From Syntrophomonadaceae bacterium (GTDB taxonomy: Bacteria; Bacillota; Dethiobacteria; SKNC01): a DNA stretch of 40,748 nt. Position numbers and translations under genes: made by a program. Under the pieces are notes generated by a model. That model saw nothing but the letters and a program-made list of their open reading frames with translations. It searched no databases and was not told where the DNA came from. How positions within the stretch are numbered: the stretch's first letter is position 1; every line of letters starts with the position of its first letter. Below, in pieces: positions 9,377 through 19,368 of this stretch. The stretch is taken from NCBI GenBank assembly GCA_003555415.1, contig PWHX01000101.1, forward strand, positions 1 through 40,748, in the 5' to 3' direction.

Positions 9377-10741
9377 TTAACCCTTCTTTTGCCATCTGGC
9401 CAGAAAAAAACCATCCAAATTATATTTATGGGGGAAAATATGCAAGAAGCCTTTTACAAGTGTGCTTTCTTCCCTAAACTGGGAAGGTAAATATGGAGTA
9501 AGATCACAATAGACAAAATCAGGGTTTTTTTTCATAAAATATTCAAATATTTCTGTTGTTTCTTCCAGCTCATTGGTGCACACCGAGTAAACCAGTACCC
9601 CTGAAGGCTTAAGGGTGCTAGCTGCTTCTTCTAACAGTTTTATTTGAATCCTGGAAAGTTCACTAATATCGGCAGGTTTTCTTTTCCACTTTAAATCAGG
9701 CTTTCCCTTTAACACCCCAAGCCCGGAACAAGGAGCATCAACAAGTGCCCTGTCCACCTTACCTTTTAGCTTTAAAGGAAGATTACGGGCATCCCCTATA
9801 ACAGGTTCTATAATATTGATTCCCAGACGTTTTGCGTTCTTTTCTATTATTTTAACTTTATGAGAATAGATATCACAGCATACCACCCTTCCCCTGCCAC
9901 CCATAAGTTGTGCAATATGGGTAGCTTTTCCTCCTGGGGCACTACAACTATCTAAAATTGTCTCCCCTGCCTGTGGGTCTAAGAGCCTGGAAACCAGCAT
10001 AGAACTTTCACTTTGAACATGAAATAATCCATCATTGAAAGATTTTAAGCCTGAAAGAGGTTTTGCCTTTTTTATAATAAGGGCTTCCGGGGTGCAAAAT
10101 CCTTCCTCTACCTCCATATCTTCTTCCCTTAAAACCTTCTTTAATTCCTCCCGCTCAACCTTAAAGGTATTAGTTCGCACTGTTACAGGTGCTGGCTTAT
10201 TCAGGGAAATTAGCATTTCTTCAACATTTCTAGCTCCAAAACGCTTAAGCCATCTTTTTACCATCCAAGTAGGAAAACTAAACCGGATTGACAGGTGTTT
10301 TAATAAGTCCTTTTCACGATCAGGATTTTTTATCTCGTCTTTCCGACGTAAAAATCCCCGGAGCACACCATTAACAAATTTAGCCGCTCCTTTATGGCTA
10401 AATTTTTTGGCTAACTCTACTCCTTCATAGCAGGCGGCAGATGCCGGAATCTTTTCCAGATAAGCAATCTGGTAAATAGATAGTCTAAGTATATTTTTAG
10501 TCTTTGGATCAATTTTTGATGCTTTCCTTCCAGTAACATTTTCTATCAACCAATCCAGAGTTAGTAAATATCTTACCACACCATAGCACATTTCTGTGAC
10601 CAAAGCCCTGTCTCGGCCGGTCAAATTTTTTTTCTGTAAATGGGCTTTTAAAGAAAGGTCCACATAAGCTCCCCGGACATCCACTTCATTTAAAATGTGA
10701 AAAACGACCTCCCGGGGTTTAACCATCTTTGCTTTCATCAA
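9377..10741 (-). CDS. rsmB: 16S rRNA (cytosine967-C5)-methyltransferase
   Basis: 454 aa; NusB-like N-terminus, DSCSAPGGKATHIAQLM, VDAPCSGLGVLKGKPDLKW, YSVCTNELEE. Confidence 0.95.
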   Translation of the reverse strand: MMKAKMVKPREVVFHILNEVDVRGAYVDLSLKAHLQKKNLTGRDRALVTEMCYGVVRYLLTLDWLIENVTGRKASKIDPKTKNILRLSIYQIAYLEKIPASAACYEGVELAKKFSHKGAAKFVNGVLRGFLRRKDEIKNPDREKDLLKHLSIRFSFPTWMVKRWLKRFGARNVEEMLISLNKPAPVTVRTNTFKVEREELKKVLREEDMEVEEGFCTPEALIIKKAKPLSGLKSFNDGLFHVQSESSMLVSRLLDPQAGETILDSCSAPGGKATHIAQLMGGRGRVVCCDIYSHKVKIIEKNAKRLGINIIEPVIGDARNLPLKLKGKVDRALVDAPCSGLGVLKGKPDLKWKRKPADISELSRIQIKLLEEAASTLKPSGVLVYSVCTNELEETTEIFEYFMKKNPDFVYCDLTPYLPSQFREESTLVKGFLHIFPHKYNLDGFFLARWQKKG

Positions 10742-10817
10742 TTATTACCTCCAGCAGTTCTACATACCAGTAAATATTATTAAGTATGGAATAGCTTGCA
10801 TATTTAATGTACTTTAA

Positions 10818-10845
10818 AAGTAGGGGCCGGTTAATACCCCTACTT
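10818..10845 (-). terminator. Hairpin after the DUF6391-like gene, possible weak terminator
   Basis: AAGTAGGGG-10 nt-CCCCTACTT perfect stem overlapping the stop codon; short T run on the minus strand. Confidence 0.5.
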
Positions 10846-11506
10846 AAAAATCTAACGCTACATGATGCGCTCTTCTAGTTCGGACAAAAAACTCCGTTGG
10901 CTTGAGGCTTATGGGCAGACCTAAAAAACCCATGCCTACCTTCGCCTTATACTCAACTCCAACAATCTGAAAGTCATCTACCTGAGTAGAAGTAGTTAGA
11001 TAACGCTGTATTATTTTACCGACTATCGGACCAATGATTTGGGCTAAAAAAATAGCTAACAATACATTTATCAAATTAAACATCCCTGTTTGCAAAAGAA
11101 GCAGCAGAAAAATTACTGAAGTAACAAAATTAGCAGCAAGGATGCTGGTTCCACAGCGGTCATGGATGACAAGGCTGTCTTCTCTTTGCTGCAGCCGACG
11201 CAAACCTGCAGCTGCCGCCATTTCCAGGTGTAATGGGTCTACCATTCCCTGAATAATGAATCCATTTTCGTTAGCCATACCTGCTAATCCCTGATAGCCA
11301 AACTTTTCTTCCAGGACATTTATAGTTGCATGCTCTAAAGCATGATTTCCCCTTAGCTCTTTGTTAAAAGCTATCTTTATCAATTGAAAAGGAACAGTAA
11401 CAATATTTATTAAAGAATAAATGGTAAAGTGAAAAGGAAGTAAAATAACACTAATTAAGATAACAAGAACTAAAGGCCATAGAAATAATGCAAATACTAA
11501 CCACAT
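10844..11506 (-). CDS. DUF6391-like membrane protein
   Basis: 220 aa; two hydrophobic segments and HALEHATINVLEEKFG motif recalled from the DUF6391 family. Confidence 0.65.
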   Translation of the reverse strand: MWLVFALFLWPLVLVILISVILLPFHFTIYSLINIVTVPFQLIKIAFNKELRGNHALEHATINVLEEKFGYQGLAGMANENGFIIQGMVDPLHLEMAAAAGLRRLQQREDSLVIHDRCGTSILAANFVTSVIFLLLLLQTGMFNLINVLLAIFLAQIIGPIVGKIIQRYLTTSTQVDDFQIVGVEYKAKVGMGFLGLPISLKPTEFFVRTRRAHHVALDF

Positions 11507-11589
11507 TAAGACTTCACGCTCCTATTTTCTTGTATAATAATTCCTGTATAATTGTATAAGTAAGCTTTTGAAAAATGAGCCTTAAAAAT

Positions 11590-12342
11590 CTATTTTATGA
11601 AAAATTTAACCGCTTCTTCTACTATTTTTAAGTCCACCTGGGTATTAAAGCAAGGACCCTGGGGTCGTTGGTTAGATATCCCTAAAACCGGCAGTGGACT
11701 GGCCTCCAGTATACCACTACTCAAATCTCTCTCACACGCTACTGCAATAATGGCTTTAGGTTTTATACTTTCAATCTCTTTCCTTGCCAGGGTACCTCCT
11801 GTAACTACTTTAACGTTAAAACCGTATTCACCAGCTAGCTCCAATAAAGGCCCAATTTTACACCTGCCACAGCCTTGGCAATTATTAATATTCATAGTAA
11901 TACGGTGGGGGCAGTTACTTAACTGTAAACAGTGGGGAAGTAAAATTAGCAACTGGGAGGGATGCACCTTCATATTGCGGATACACACAAGATGGTTATT
12001 TAATTCTATAAATGACCGTTGTATTTTATCCTGAGCAATCTTAAGCATTTTCCCCAGTTGAATCACAAAGGGATAAAGGAAGTTTAACGTAAGTCTTGTA
12101 GCTTTTTGCCAGCTGGGGTAAAGGGGAACATTTAAGATAGTAAGCAATATACCTGCAAGGCCAGCTGCTGCCAGAAAAGCTATTCCCATAAAGATCACCA
12201 CTAAAACTATAAATACTATTTGATTTAAAAACGTCCTCTGATTAAAAGTTAAACTCCAGATATAATAAACAAGAAGGGTAAATATTATTAGACTGACCAG
12301 AAGAAGCCCTACAAAAATTCTTTTTTTTGACTCCATTTTCAT
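11590..12342 (-). CDS. DUF116-family protein with N-terminal TM helices and Cys cluster
   Basis: 250 aa; LPHCLQLSNCPHRITMNINNCQGCGRCKIGPLLELA and IIAVACERDL motifs. Confidence 0.85.
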   Translation of the reverse strand: MKMESKKRIFVGLLLVSLIIFTLLVYYIWSLTFNQRTFLNQIVFIVLVVIFMGIAFLAAAGLAGILLTILNVPLYPSWQKATRLTLNFLYPFVIQLGKMLKIAQDKIQRSFIELNNHLVCIRNMKVHPSQLLILLPHCLQLSNCPHRITMNINNCQGCGRCKIGPLLELAGEYGFNVKVVTGGTLARKEIESIKPKAIIAVACERDLSSGILEASPLPVLGISNQRPQGPCFNTQVDLKIVEEAVKFFIK

Positions 12343-12344
12343 AA

Positions 12345-13289
12345 TTACCGGCCCCCCAGTAAATCTCCTGCCTCTAATTTATTCCCCTTTAAGAAATCAA
12401 CAGCCGACATTTTCCTGCTTCCTGAGAGCTGGAGTTCCGTAGCCAGTAAAATCCCTTTTCCTGTACCGATTTTTATTCCTTCTTCATTAATCTTCAGCAC
12501 TTTTCCCGGTTTGAAACTGCCTTCCTCTTGTGCCACCCTGGATCCCCATATTTTAAGCCTTTTTTCTTTAAAGAAAGTATAGGCTCCGGGCCACGGATTC
12601 ATACCTCTAACCTGGTTGAAAATATTTCTTGCTGAATCTTCCCAGTTAATTATTTCTTCTTCCCTTTTCAACGGAGGCGCATAAGTAGCCTTTTCCTGAT
12701 CCTGCTCCCTTCGGAAAACGTTCCCTTTAACGATATATTCTATTGTTTCCAGCAGCACCTCTGCTCCCATTTCAGCCAACCGATCATGGAGCAAGCCTAC
12801 CGTTTCATCCTCCTTAATATTCGTATCTCTCTGTAAAATAATATCTCCAGTATCCATTCCCTTAGTCATATACATGGTAGTAATCCCTGTAGTCTTTTCC
12901 CCATTAATTAGGGCCCGATGGATGGGAGCTGCACCCCTGTATTGAGGTAAAAGAGAAGCGTGAACATTTACACAACCAAGGGGAGGAGTCCTTAATACAC
13001 TCTCCGGAAGAATTTTACCATAAGCTACAACTATAATTAAATCCGGCTTTAGTTCAACTAAATTATTAATGAATTCAGTGGAAAGTTTTTCCGGCTGCAG
13101 TATTTTAAAACCATGCCCCATGGCTTCTTGTTTTACCGGTGAATAAGATATTTTTTTGCCCCTTCCTTTAGGGCGATCCGGCTGGGTTACTACAGCTTTT
13201 ATATAATAATTATTTCCAATGAGATTTTTTAGAGTAGGAACTGCAAAATCAGGAGTTCCCATGAATACTATACCAGGTGTTCTTTTCAT
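12345..13289 (-). CDS. fmt: Methionyl-tRNA formyltransferase
   Basis: 314 aa; FMGTPDFAVPTL, NVHASLLPQYRGAAPIHRAL. Confidence 0.97.
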   Translation of the reverse strand: MKRTPGIVFMGTPDFAVPTLKNLIGNNYYIKAVVTQPDRPKGRGKKISYSPVKQEAMGHGFKILQPEKLSTEFINNLVELKPDLIIVVAYGKILPESVLRTPPLGCVNVHASLLPQYRGAAPIHRALINGEKTTGITTMYMTKGMDTGDIILQRDTNIKEDETVGLLHDRLAEMGAEVLLETIEYIVKGNVFRREQDQEKATYAPPLKREEEIINWEDSARNIFNQVRGMNPWPGAYTFFKEKRLKIWGSRVAQEEGSFKPGKVLKINEEGIKIGTGKGILLATELQLSGSRKMSAVDFLKGNKLEAGDLLGGR

Positions 13290-13388
13290 CTAAATTCTCC
13301 TTTAAATCTATACAACAACCAAAATTAAAGTTTAATCTATTATAGGTTCTATTTTACCATATTTTATATTGGGTTAATAGGTTACTGT

Positions 13389-13868
13389 TTATAGCTCTTT
13401 TTCAGACGGCTCAATAAAGCGAATAGCCCTGTCTATAAGCAGTTTCCCTTCCAGATGGTCTATTTCATGCTGAAGGGCCCTGGACAGCAGTCCATTAGTC
13501 ACTATTCGAAAGTTTTGTCCTTCCCTGTTTAAAGCCTCTACCGTGACCTTCTTTGCCCGACTTACCTCACCTATGATTCCAGGAAAACTAAGGCAGCCCT
13601 CAACATTATTCTCTTTTCCTTCTAATTCAACTATTTTGGGATTTATCAGTTCAATCAGGTTCCCATCTTGAATATCTATAACTACCAACTGCTTTGGAAT
13701 TCCTATCTGGTTAGCCGCCAGCCCAATTCCCTCTGCGCTGTACATAGTTTCTGCCATGTCGTTAAGAATGTTAATTATCTGGGGAGTAATTTTTTTAATT
13801 TCGCTAGCTTTTTCTCTAAGGTCCGGGTCATTCCCTTTTCTGATAATTCTTACTGCCATTTTATTCAC
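13389..13868 (-). CDS. def: Peptide deformylase
   Basis: 159 aa; GIGLAANQIG, EGCLSFPG, QHEIDHLEG. Confidence 0.97.
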   Translation of the reverse strand: MNKMAVRIIRKGNDPDLREKASEIKKITPQIINILNDMAETMYSAEGIGLAANQIGIPKQLVVIDIQDGNLIELINPKIVELEGKENNVEGCLSFPGIIGEVSRAKKVTVEALNREGQNFRIVTNGLLSRALQHEIDHLEGKLLIDRAIRFIEPSEKEL

Positions 13869-13881
13869 TCCTTTTGCCTTA

Positions 13882-16122
13882 TCACAACATATTTAAAGGA
13901 TTAACATCCAAGGCTATCCTTATATTTTTACCCTTTGCAGTGCTATAAATATCTTCAAAAGCCTTTTGACCTACCTGACTTATGATTTCCAAATCACTGC
14001 TTTTTAGCACTAAATGCCATCGATATCTGCCCTTTATTTTAGACAAGGGACAGGGCCCAGGGCCGAGTATATCTCCTTTATCACTTTCTAATAAAGAGTC
14101 CAGAGTTTCTTTAAACAAACCTGCAATATTAGAAAGATCCTTTTCATCACTTCCAGAAAAAACCACCCTTAGCATACAAGAATAAGGTGGATATCCAAAT
14201 TCTTTCCTTAAATTCATCTCTTTTTCATAAAATTCCTGGTAATCATGGTTCATGGCCGTCAAAATACTATAATGATCGGGACAGTACGTCTGTATTAAAA
14301 CCTTACCTCCTAGAGAACTACGCCCGGTCCTCCCGGCTACTTGAGTTAAAAGCTGAAAAGTTCTTTCTCCAGCCCTGAAATCAGGCAAATTTAAAGCTGT
14401 ATCCGCAGCGATCACTCCCACTAAAGTAACCCTGGGGAAATCTAACCCCTTGGCTACCATTTGTGTGCCAATTAATATATCCGCTTTCCCCTGTTTAAAG
14501 GACTTAAATATTTCCTGGTGAGAATGCCTGCGGGAGGTTGAGTCTCTATCCATGCGTAAAATCCTGGCAAAAGGGAATTTTTCTTTCACTTCTCTTTCAA
14601 CTCGCTGTGTACCTAACCCCAAAAAACGTATATAGTAGCCCTGGCAGTCAGGGCAAAGCTTTGGGACCTTTCTTTCATAGTGGCAGTAGTGACACTTTAA
14701 CTGATCCCCGCTGGAATGGTAGGTTAGAGTAATGCTGCAGTTAGGACAGCGCTGTACAAAACCGCATTCTTTACAAACTACAAAAGAAGCAAACCCCCTG
14801 CGATTAATAAAAAGTATAACTTGTTGTTTTTTCTCCAGGGAAGACTCTATCTCCCTATAAAGCTCACTGCTCAAGAAATTCTTGTTGCCTTTTTTTATTT
14901 CTTTTTTCAGGTCTACCACATTAACTGGAGGCAAAGGACGCTCTTCCACCCTGCTGTCTATTTTAACAAGAACATTGAACCCGGACGCAGCCTGGTAATA
15001 ACTGTCCACAGAAGGAGTGGCACTTCCTAAAATAAGAGGACATTTATTTATCCAGCTTCTTCTTTCAGCTACTTTACGGGCATCGTACCTGGGGCTCTCT
15101 TCCTGCTTGTAGGTGCTCTCATGTTCTTCGTCGATAATAATAATGCCCAGATTAGTAAAAGGAGCAAAAATAGCTGAACGGGGGCCCACAGCAATTTTTA
15201 TCTCTCCCTCTAGTATCCTACACCACTGGTCGTATCTTTCCCCCGCGGAAAGCTTGCTGTGCAGGACGGTAACCAGAGAACCAAACCTTGCTCTAAACCA
15301 GCTTACCATCTGGGGAGTTAAAGATATTTCTGGAACCAGTACCAGAGCTTCTCTGCCTTCTTTAATAACCTCTTCAATTGCCTGTAGATAAACTTCAGTT
15401 TTCCCACTGCCGGTTACCCCGTGAAGCAATATAGTATCAGATTCTTTTTTATACAGATGACTCTTTATGGTTTCTAAAGCTTGTGACTGCTGGATGTTTA
15501 ATTTTAGTTTTGCTGAAAGTCCAAAAAGTTTTTTTTGGAAGGGATCTCTTATTATTCTTTTCTTATAGAACTCTACTAAACCCTTTTTCTCCAGAGCATT
15601 AACTGTTTGATGACTGGTTTCAGCAGCTTCCAGGAGATCTTTTAAAGGCATTTCCCCTTGACTCATTATTAAGTTTAGAACTTGAGCCTGCTTCGGGGCT
15701 CTTTTTTCATATTCTTGGATATAGGTTAATGTTTTTTCCCCAAATTGTTTTATTCTAACCAGGGTTATTTCCTTGGCTTTAACCTTAGCATAAAACCCAG
15801 GAACAATAGTTTTTAAAACTTCTGACAAAGGACAAAGATATAACTGAGAGATCCAACCGGCTAACTCTATTAATTCTTTAGTCAGTAATGGAAAGGGGTC
15901 TATTACATTAATTATATCTCTTATTTTTTCTTCTTCAATTTCCGGGCTGGAATCAAAACCTGTAACAAACCCGGACAGTTTACGCCCACCGAAAGGAACT
16001 AATACCCTGGCCCCTTCTTGTATTAAGTCTAACTGCTGTCCGGATATTCTGTAATGAAAAAACTTGTTTCCAATCCCCGGATTGGCAAGATCAACAACCA
16101 CCCTGGCAAACTTATCTTCCAT
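13882..16122 (-). CDS. priA: Primosomal protein N' (replication restart helicase); start set to MEDKFARVVVDL after SD GGAAGGA
   Basis: VTGSGKTEVYLQ Walker A, DEEH, Zn-binding CKECGFVQRCPNCSITLTYH, QVAGRTGR. Confidence 0.95.
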   Translation of the reverse strand: MEDKFARVVVDLANPGIGNKFFHYRISGQQLDLIQEGARVLVPFGGRKLSGFVTGFDSSPEIEEEKIRDIINVIDPFPLLTKELIELAGWISQLYLCPLSEVLKTIVPGFYAKVKAKEITLVRIKQFGEKTLTYIQEYEKRAPKQAQVLNLIMSQGEMPLKDLLEAAETSHQTVNALEKKGLVEFYKKRIIRDPFQKKLFGLSAKLKLNIQQSQALETIKSHLYKKESDTILLHGVTGSGKTEVYLQAIEEVIKEGREALVLVPEISLTPQMVSWFRARFGSLVTVLHSKLSAGERYDQWCRILEGEIKIAVGPRSAIFAPFTNLGIIIIDEEHESTYKQEESPRYDARKVAERRSWINKCPLILGSATPSVDSYYQAASGFNVLVKIDSRVEERPLPPVNVVDLKKEIKKGNKNFLSSELYREIESSLEKKQQVILFINRRGFASFVVCKECGFVQRCPNCSITLTYHSSGDQLKCHYCHYERKVPKLCPDCQGYYIRFLGLGTQRVEREVKEKFPFARILRMDRDSTSRRHSHQEIFKSFKQGKADILIGTQMVAKGLDFPRVTLVGVIAADTALNLPDFRAGERTFQLLTQVAGRTGRSSLGGKVLIQTYCPDHYSILTAMNHDYQEFYEKEMNLRKEFGYPPYSCMLRVVFSGSDEKDLSNIAGLFKETLDSLLESDKGDILGPGPCPLSKIKGRYRWHLVLKSSDLEIISQVGQKAFEDIYSTAKGKNIRIALDVNPLNML

Positions 16123-16223
16123 ATGATCTTCCTTCCCTGTTATAAACATTCTTGCTTCTTTTTCTTTAAAAATATTTTAATATTTATATTTTTTAAGATA
16201 TACTAATTCTAGGAGGTTTTAAA

Positions 16224-16838
16224 TTGTTTGACCTGAAAAAGTTTCTATTAATTCTAAAAAATAATAACTTCTGGATTAAGCTGTCGGCCTTAATATTTTT
16301 TGGTAGTTTTTTTCTTGGATATATTGGTGCAGCTCAAAACCTTGGTTTTATTCAAGAATTTTCTGCTCCCTATTTTGATTTTTTGGAGGATCTGGCAGAA
16401 GAAGTTGTTGACAGCAGTCCTTTAAGAGGCATTTTTCTGCTTTTTTTGAATAACTTCCTTGCCTCCTTAAGAGTGCTGTTCCTGGGAATAATTCTGGGCA
16501 TAGCTCCATTTTTAAGTTTACTGGTTAATGGTAGTATTTTAGGAATTGTTACCGCAATCCTGGCTGAGCAAAACATTAATCCTGTATTCTTTTTATCCCT
16601 GGGCATTCTTCCCCATGGTATCTTAGAAATACCCGCCTTCTTAATCAGCGCAGCCTTCGGGTTAAAACTTGGGTATCATTTAATCTACCCTATTGAAGGA
16701 AAAAACAGGCGGAAAAGCATTTCTTATATTCTCAATGAAGTTTTAAACATATTTTTCTTTATATTTATTCTTTTAGTTTTAGCAGCCATAATTGAAATTC
16801 TGATAACTCCATTTCTTATAAGTATTTTATTTATATAA
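16224..16838 (+). CDS. Stage II sporulation protein M-like (DUF95/SpoIIM family) membrane protein
   Basis: 204 aa, TTG start after TAGGAGG; multiple TM helices; FLNNFLASLRVLFLGIILGIAPFLSLLVNGSILG and LPHGILEIPAFLISAAFGLKLG motifs. Confidence 0.85.
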   Translation: MFDLKKFLLILKNNNFWIKLSALIFFGSFFLGYIGAAQNLGFIQEFSAPYFDFLEDLAEEVVDSSPLRGIFLLFLNNFLASLRVLFLGIILGIAPFLSLLVNGSILGIVTAILAEQNINPVFFLSLGILPHGILEIPAFLISAAFGLKLGYHLIYPIEGKNRRKSISYILNEVLNIFFFIFILLVLAAIIEILITPFLISILFI

Positions 16839-16920
16839 AAAAAAATATAAAGATGCAAGCCTTTTTTTGTATTATGATTCAGGGGTTTAGCTTAATTGCC
16901 GGTTACATCGCTAAAAAAAA

Positions 16921-16937
16921 CGACTTTTTTCAAGTCG
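16921..16937. terminator. Compact bidirectional terminator between spoIIM-like gene and coaBC
   Basis: CGACTT-TTTTC-AAGTCG hairpin flanked by A8 on one side and T6 on the other; overlaps the coaBC stop codon. Confidence 0.75.
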
Positions 16938-18129
16938 ATTTTTTGTTTCTCATAATTTGGTCTAAAATTTTATCGGCCAAGTCTCTTTTAGCCATAATTG
17001 GCATTTCCAGCACCTCTCCCTGCCGATTAATTATTTTAACTATATTGGTGTCTACTTCAAACCCTGCTCCTGACTGACCAAGGTCATTGGCTATTATTAA
17101 GTCTAAGTTTTTTGTGGTTAATTTATTTTGGGCATTTTCTAAAAGCTTCTCTGTCTCGGCAGCAAAACCTACCAGTATCTGGTTCTTTTTCATTTTTCCC
17201 AGTTCCTCCAGGATATCGGGATTTCTTTGAAGAACCATTTCCATATTTCCTTCTTTTTTCTTAATTTTATGCTTGTAAACATTTAATGCCCGGTAATCGG
17301 ATACAGCAGCTGCCTTAATAATAATGTCAGTCCCGGGAAACTCTTCAAAAACTTTTTTTCTCATTTCTGAAGTCGTTTTTACAGGAATAAAAATCATACC
17401 GGAAGGAGGAGGCAAACAAGTGGGCCCTGATATCAACACTACTTCTCCGCCCCTTTGAGAAGCCGCTTCAGCCAGGGCGTGACCCATCTTTCCACTGGAG
17501 TTATTGCTGATATATCGAACCGGGTCTAAAGGTTCCTGAGTAGGCCCGGCTGTTATCAAAAATCTGTAACCTTTTAAATCTTGCTTTAAAGCAAGATGCG
17601 AGAAGACAAAGTCAACTATTTTTTGAGGGTCAGCCAGTCTACCCTTTCCTTCATCTCCACAGGCCAAATAACCAGATCCGGGTTCTATGAATTTATAGCC
17701 ATAAGCCTTTAGCCTGTCCATATTATCCTGAAAAACAGAATTGACATACATCTCCTTATTCATCGCCGGAGCTATTACTACTGGAGCAGTAGTAGCCATA
17801 ACAGATGAAGTAAGAAGGTCGTCCGCTATTCCATGGGAAATTTTTCCAACAACATTGGCAGTCGCTGGAGCTATTAAAAATAAGTCAGCTTCCTGGGTCC
17901 AGCTAACATGCTGAATATCCCAGGATCGGTTGTGGTTAAACATAGAGGTGCCTACAGGCCCGGAAGTTAAAGTTTCAAAAGTAAGGGGATTCACGAAGGC
18001 CATAGCTGCTTCAGTCATTATAACCCGGACTCTTGAACCTGCTTTTATTAACAGCCGGCAAATTTCCGCTCCTTTATAAGCAGCAATACTGCCAGTAATC
18101 CCTAGGATTACCGTTTTACCCTTTAACAT
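16930..18129 (-). CDS. coaBC: Bifunctional phosphopantothenoylcysteine decarboxylase / phosphopantothenate-cysteine ligase
   Basis: 399 aa; GITGSIAAYKGAEI, APAMNKEMY, SGKMGHALAEAA, AAVSDYR. Confidence 0.96.
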   Translation of the reverse strand: MLKGKTVILGITGSIAAYKGAEICRLLIKAGSRVRVIMTEAAMAFVNPLTFETLTSGPVGTSMFNHNRSWDIQHVSWTQEADLFLIAPATANVVGKISHGIADDLLTSSVMATTAPVVIAPAMNKEMYVNSVFQDNMDRLKAYGYKFIEPGSGYLACGDEGKGRLADPQKIVDFVFSHLALKQDLKGYRFLITAGPTQEPLDPVRYISNNSSGKMGHALAEAASQRGGEVVLISGPTCLPPPSGMIFIPVKTTSEMRKKVFEEFPGTDIIIKAAAVSDYRALNVYKHKIKKKEGNMEMVLQRNPDILEELGKMKKNQILVGFAAETEKLLENAQNKLTTKNLDLIIANDLGQSGAGFEVDTNIVKIINRQGEVLEMPIMAKRDLADKILDQIMRNKKST

Positions 18130-18150
18130 TTAAGCCACCCCTTGGAATAA

Positions 18151-18363
18151 CTATTTTATACCTTCTTTTGTCTTTTCATATTCCAGCTTACCGGTAGATA
18201 TTTCTTCCAAGGCAATAGTTACATCCTTAGTAGAATCAGTCTCAACTAATATAGAATTGCCATCAAGAATTTGCCTGGCTCTTTTAGCCGCAGCAATTAC
18301 CAGAGTATACTTGCTATCTACATGCGTTACTAATTCATCAATCGATGGATATATCATAGACAT
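18151..18363 (-). CDS. rpoZ: DNA-directed RNA polymerase omega subunit
   Basis: 70 aa; YPSIDELVTHVDSKYTLVIAAAKRARQI; between gmk and coaBC. Confidence 0.93.
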   Translation of the reverse strand: MSMIYPSIDELVTHVDSKYTLVIAAAKRARQILDGNSILVETDSTKDVTIALEEISTGKLEYEKTKEGIK

Positions 18364-18977
18364 TTTATTAAATCACCCCTCCTTAATTTCTCAAGAAGTT
18401 CACCGTTTCTCGTTACTCGACACTTTTCAGCTTCAATTATATTTTTTATTGTTAACGCTGCCCTTTCAGGGAGATCATTTAAAGCTATATAGTCATAGTT
18501 AATACCTTCTTGTATCTCCAAAAAAGCAGCAGTAAAACGTTCTTCAACTTTCTCCGGCAATTCTGTTCCTCTTTCAACTATCCTGCGCTTTAACTCTGTT
18601 AATGATGGAGGTATTAAAAATATATAAACGCCTTCAGAAAAATTAGATTTTATTTTTTTTGCTCCCTGGGTATCAATTTCCAGCAGCACATCTTTACCTT
18701 CAGCTATATTAGATTCAACAAAGCTTCTGGGTGTTCCATAATAATGACCGTATACTTTAGCCCACTCTAAAAAGGCATTTTCCTGGATCAAACGTTTAAA
18801 TCTTTCTTCCGTCACGAAAAAATAGTTTACCCCATCTTTCTCTCCTGGACGCTGGGGGCGGGTAGTCATAGATATAGAAAAAATTAAATTGTGAATTTCT
18901 GCAGCAAGAATTCTACATACTGTTCCTTTGCCGGTACCAGAAGGTCCAGAAAGAACAATCAGTAAGCCATTAGCCAT
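18354..18977 (-). CDS. gmk: Guanylate kinase
   Basis: 207 aa; LSGPSGTGKGTVCR, SMTTRPQRPGEKDGVNYFFV. Confidence 0.97.
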   Translation of the reverse strand: MANGLLIVLSGPSGTGKGTVCRILAAEIHNLIFSISMTTRPQRPGEKDGVNYFFVTEERFKRLIQENAFLEWAKVYGHYYGTPRSFVESNIAEGKDVLLEIDTQGAKKIKSNFSEGVYIFLIPPSLTELKRRIVERGTELPEKVEERFTAAFLEIQEGINYDYIALNDLPERAALTIKNIIEAEKCRVTRNGELLEKLRRGDLIKCL

Positions 18978-19004
18978 CTCTCTACCTCCCCCGTATATTA
19001 ATTT

Positions 19005-19277
19005 TTACTCCTCTTGTTCTTCAGTGGCACTGGTTTCTTTAGAATGGAGCCTGTGCTTAACAGTTTCTGGCTGGACCGCTGACAAGATTACATGCTGGCT
19101 GTCCGTAACGATAACTGCCCTGGTACGACGCCCGTAAGTAGCATCAATAAGTACTCCCCTGTCCCTGCCTTCAGTAATAATCCTCTTTATTGGAGCAGAT
19201 TCCGGACTAACAATAGCTATAATTCGATTTGCTGAAACGATGTTGCCAAAACCAATATTAATTAGCTTTACCTGCAT
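19005..19277 (-). CDS. remA: Extracellular matrix regulator RemA (DUF370)
   Basis: 90 aa; [43 protein letters not shown]. Confidence 0.94.
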   Translation of the reverse strand: MQVKLINIGFGNIVSANRIIAIVSPESAPIKRIITEGRDRGVLIDATYGRRTRAVIVTDSQHVILSAVQPETVKHRLHSKETSATEEQEE

Positions 19278-19368
19278 TATTATGCCCTCCTTAGTATTTG
19301 TACTAAATAGTATAACGGATAAGAGTTAGAAAATGCAAGAATTATTTAAGGTTTGCCTAAAAATAACT

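Noticed and set aside
10035-10430. 131 aa plus-strand ORF
   Set aside because: Antisense to rsmB; shadow ORF.
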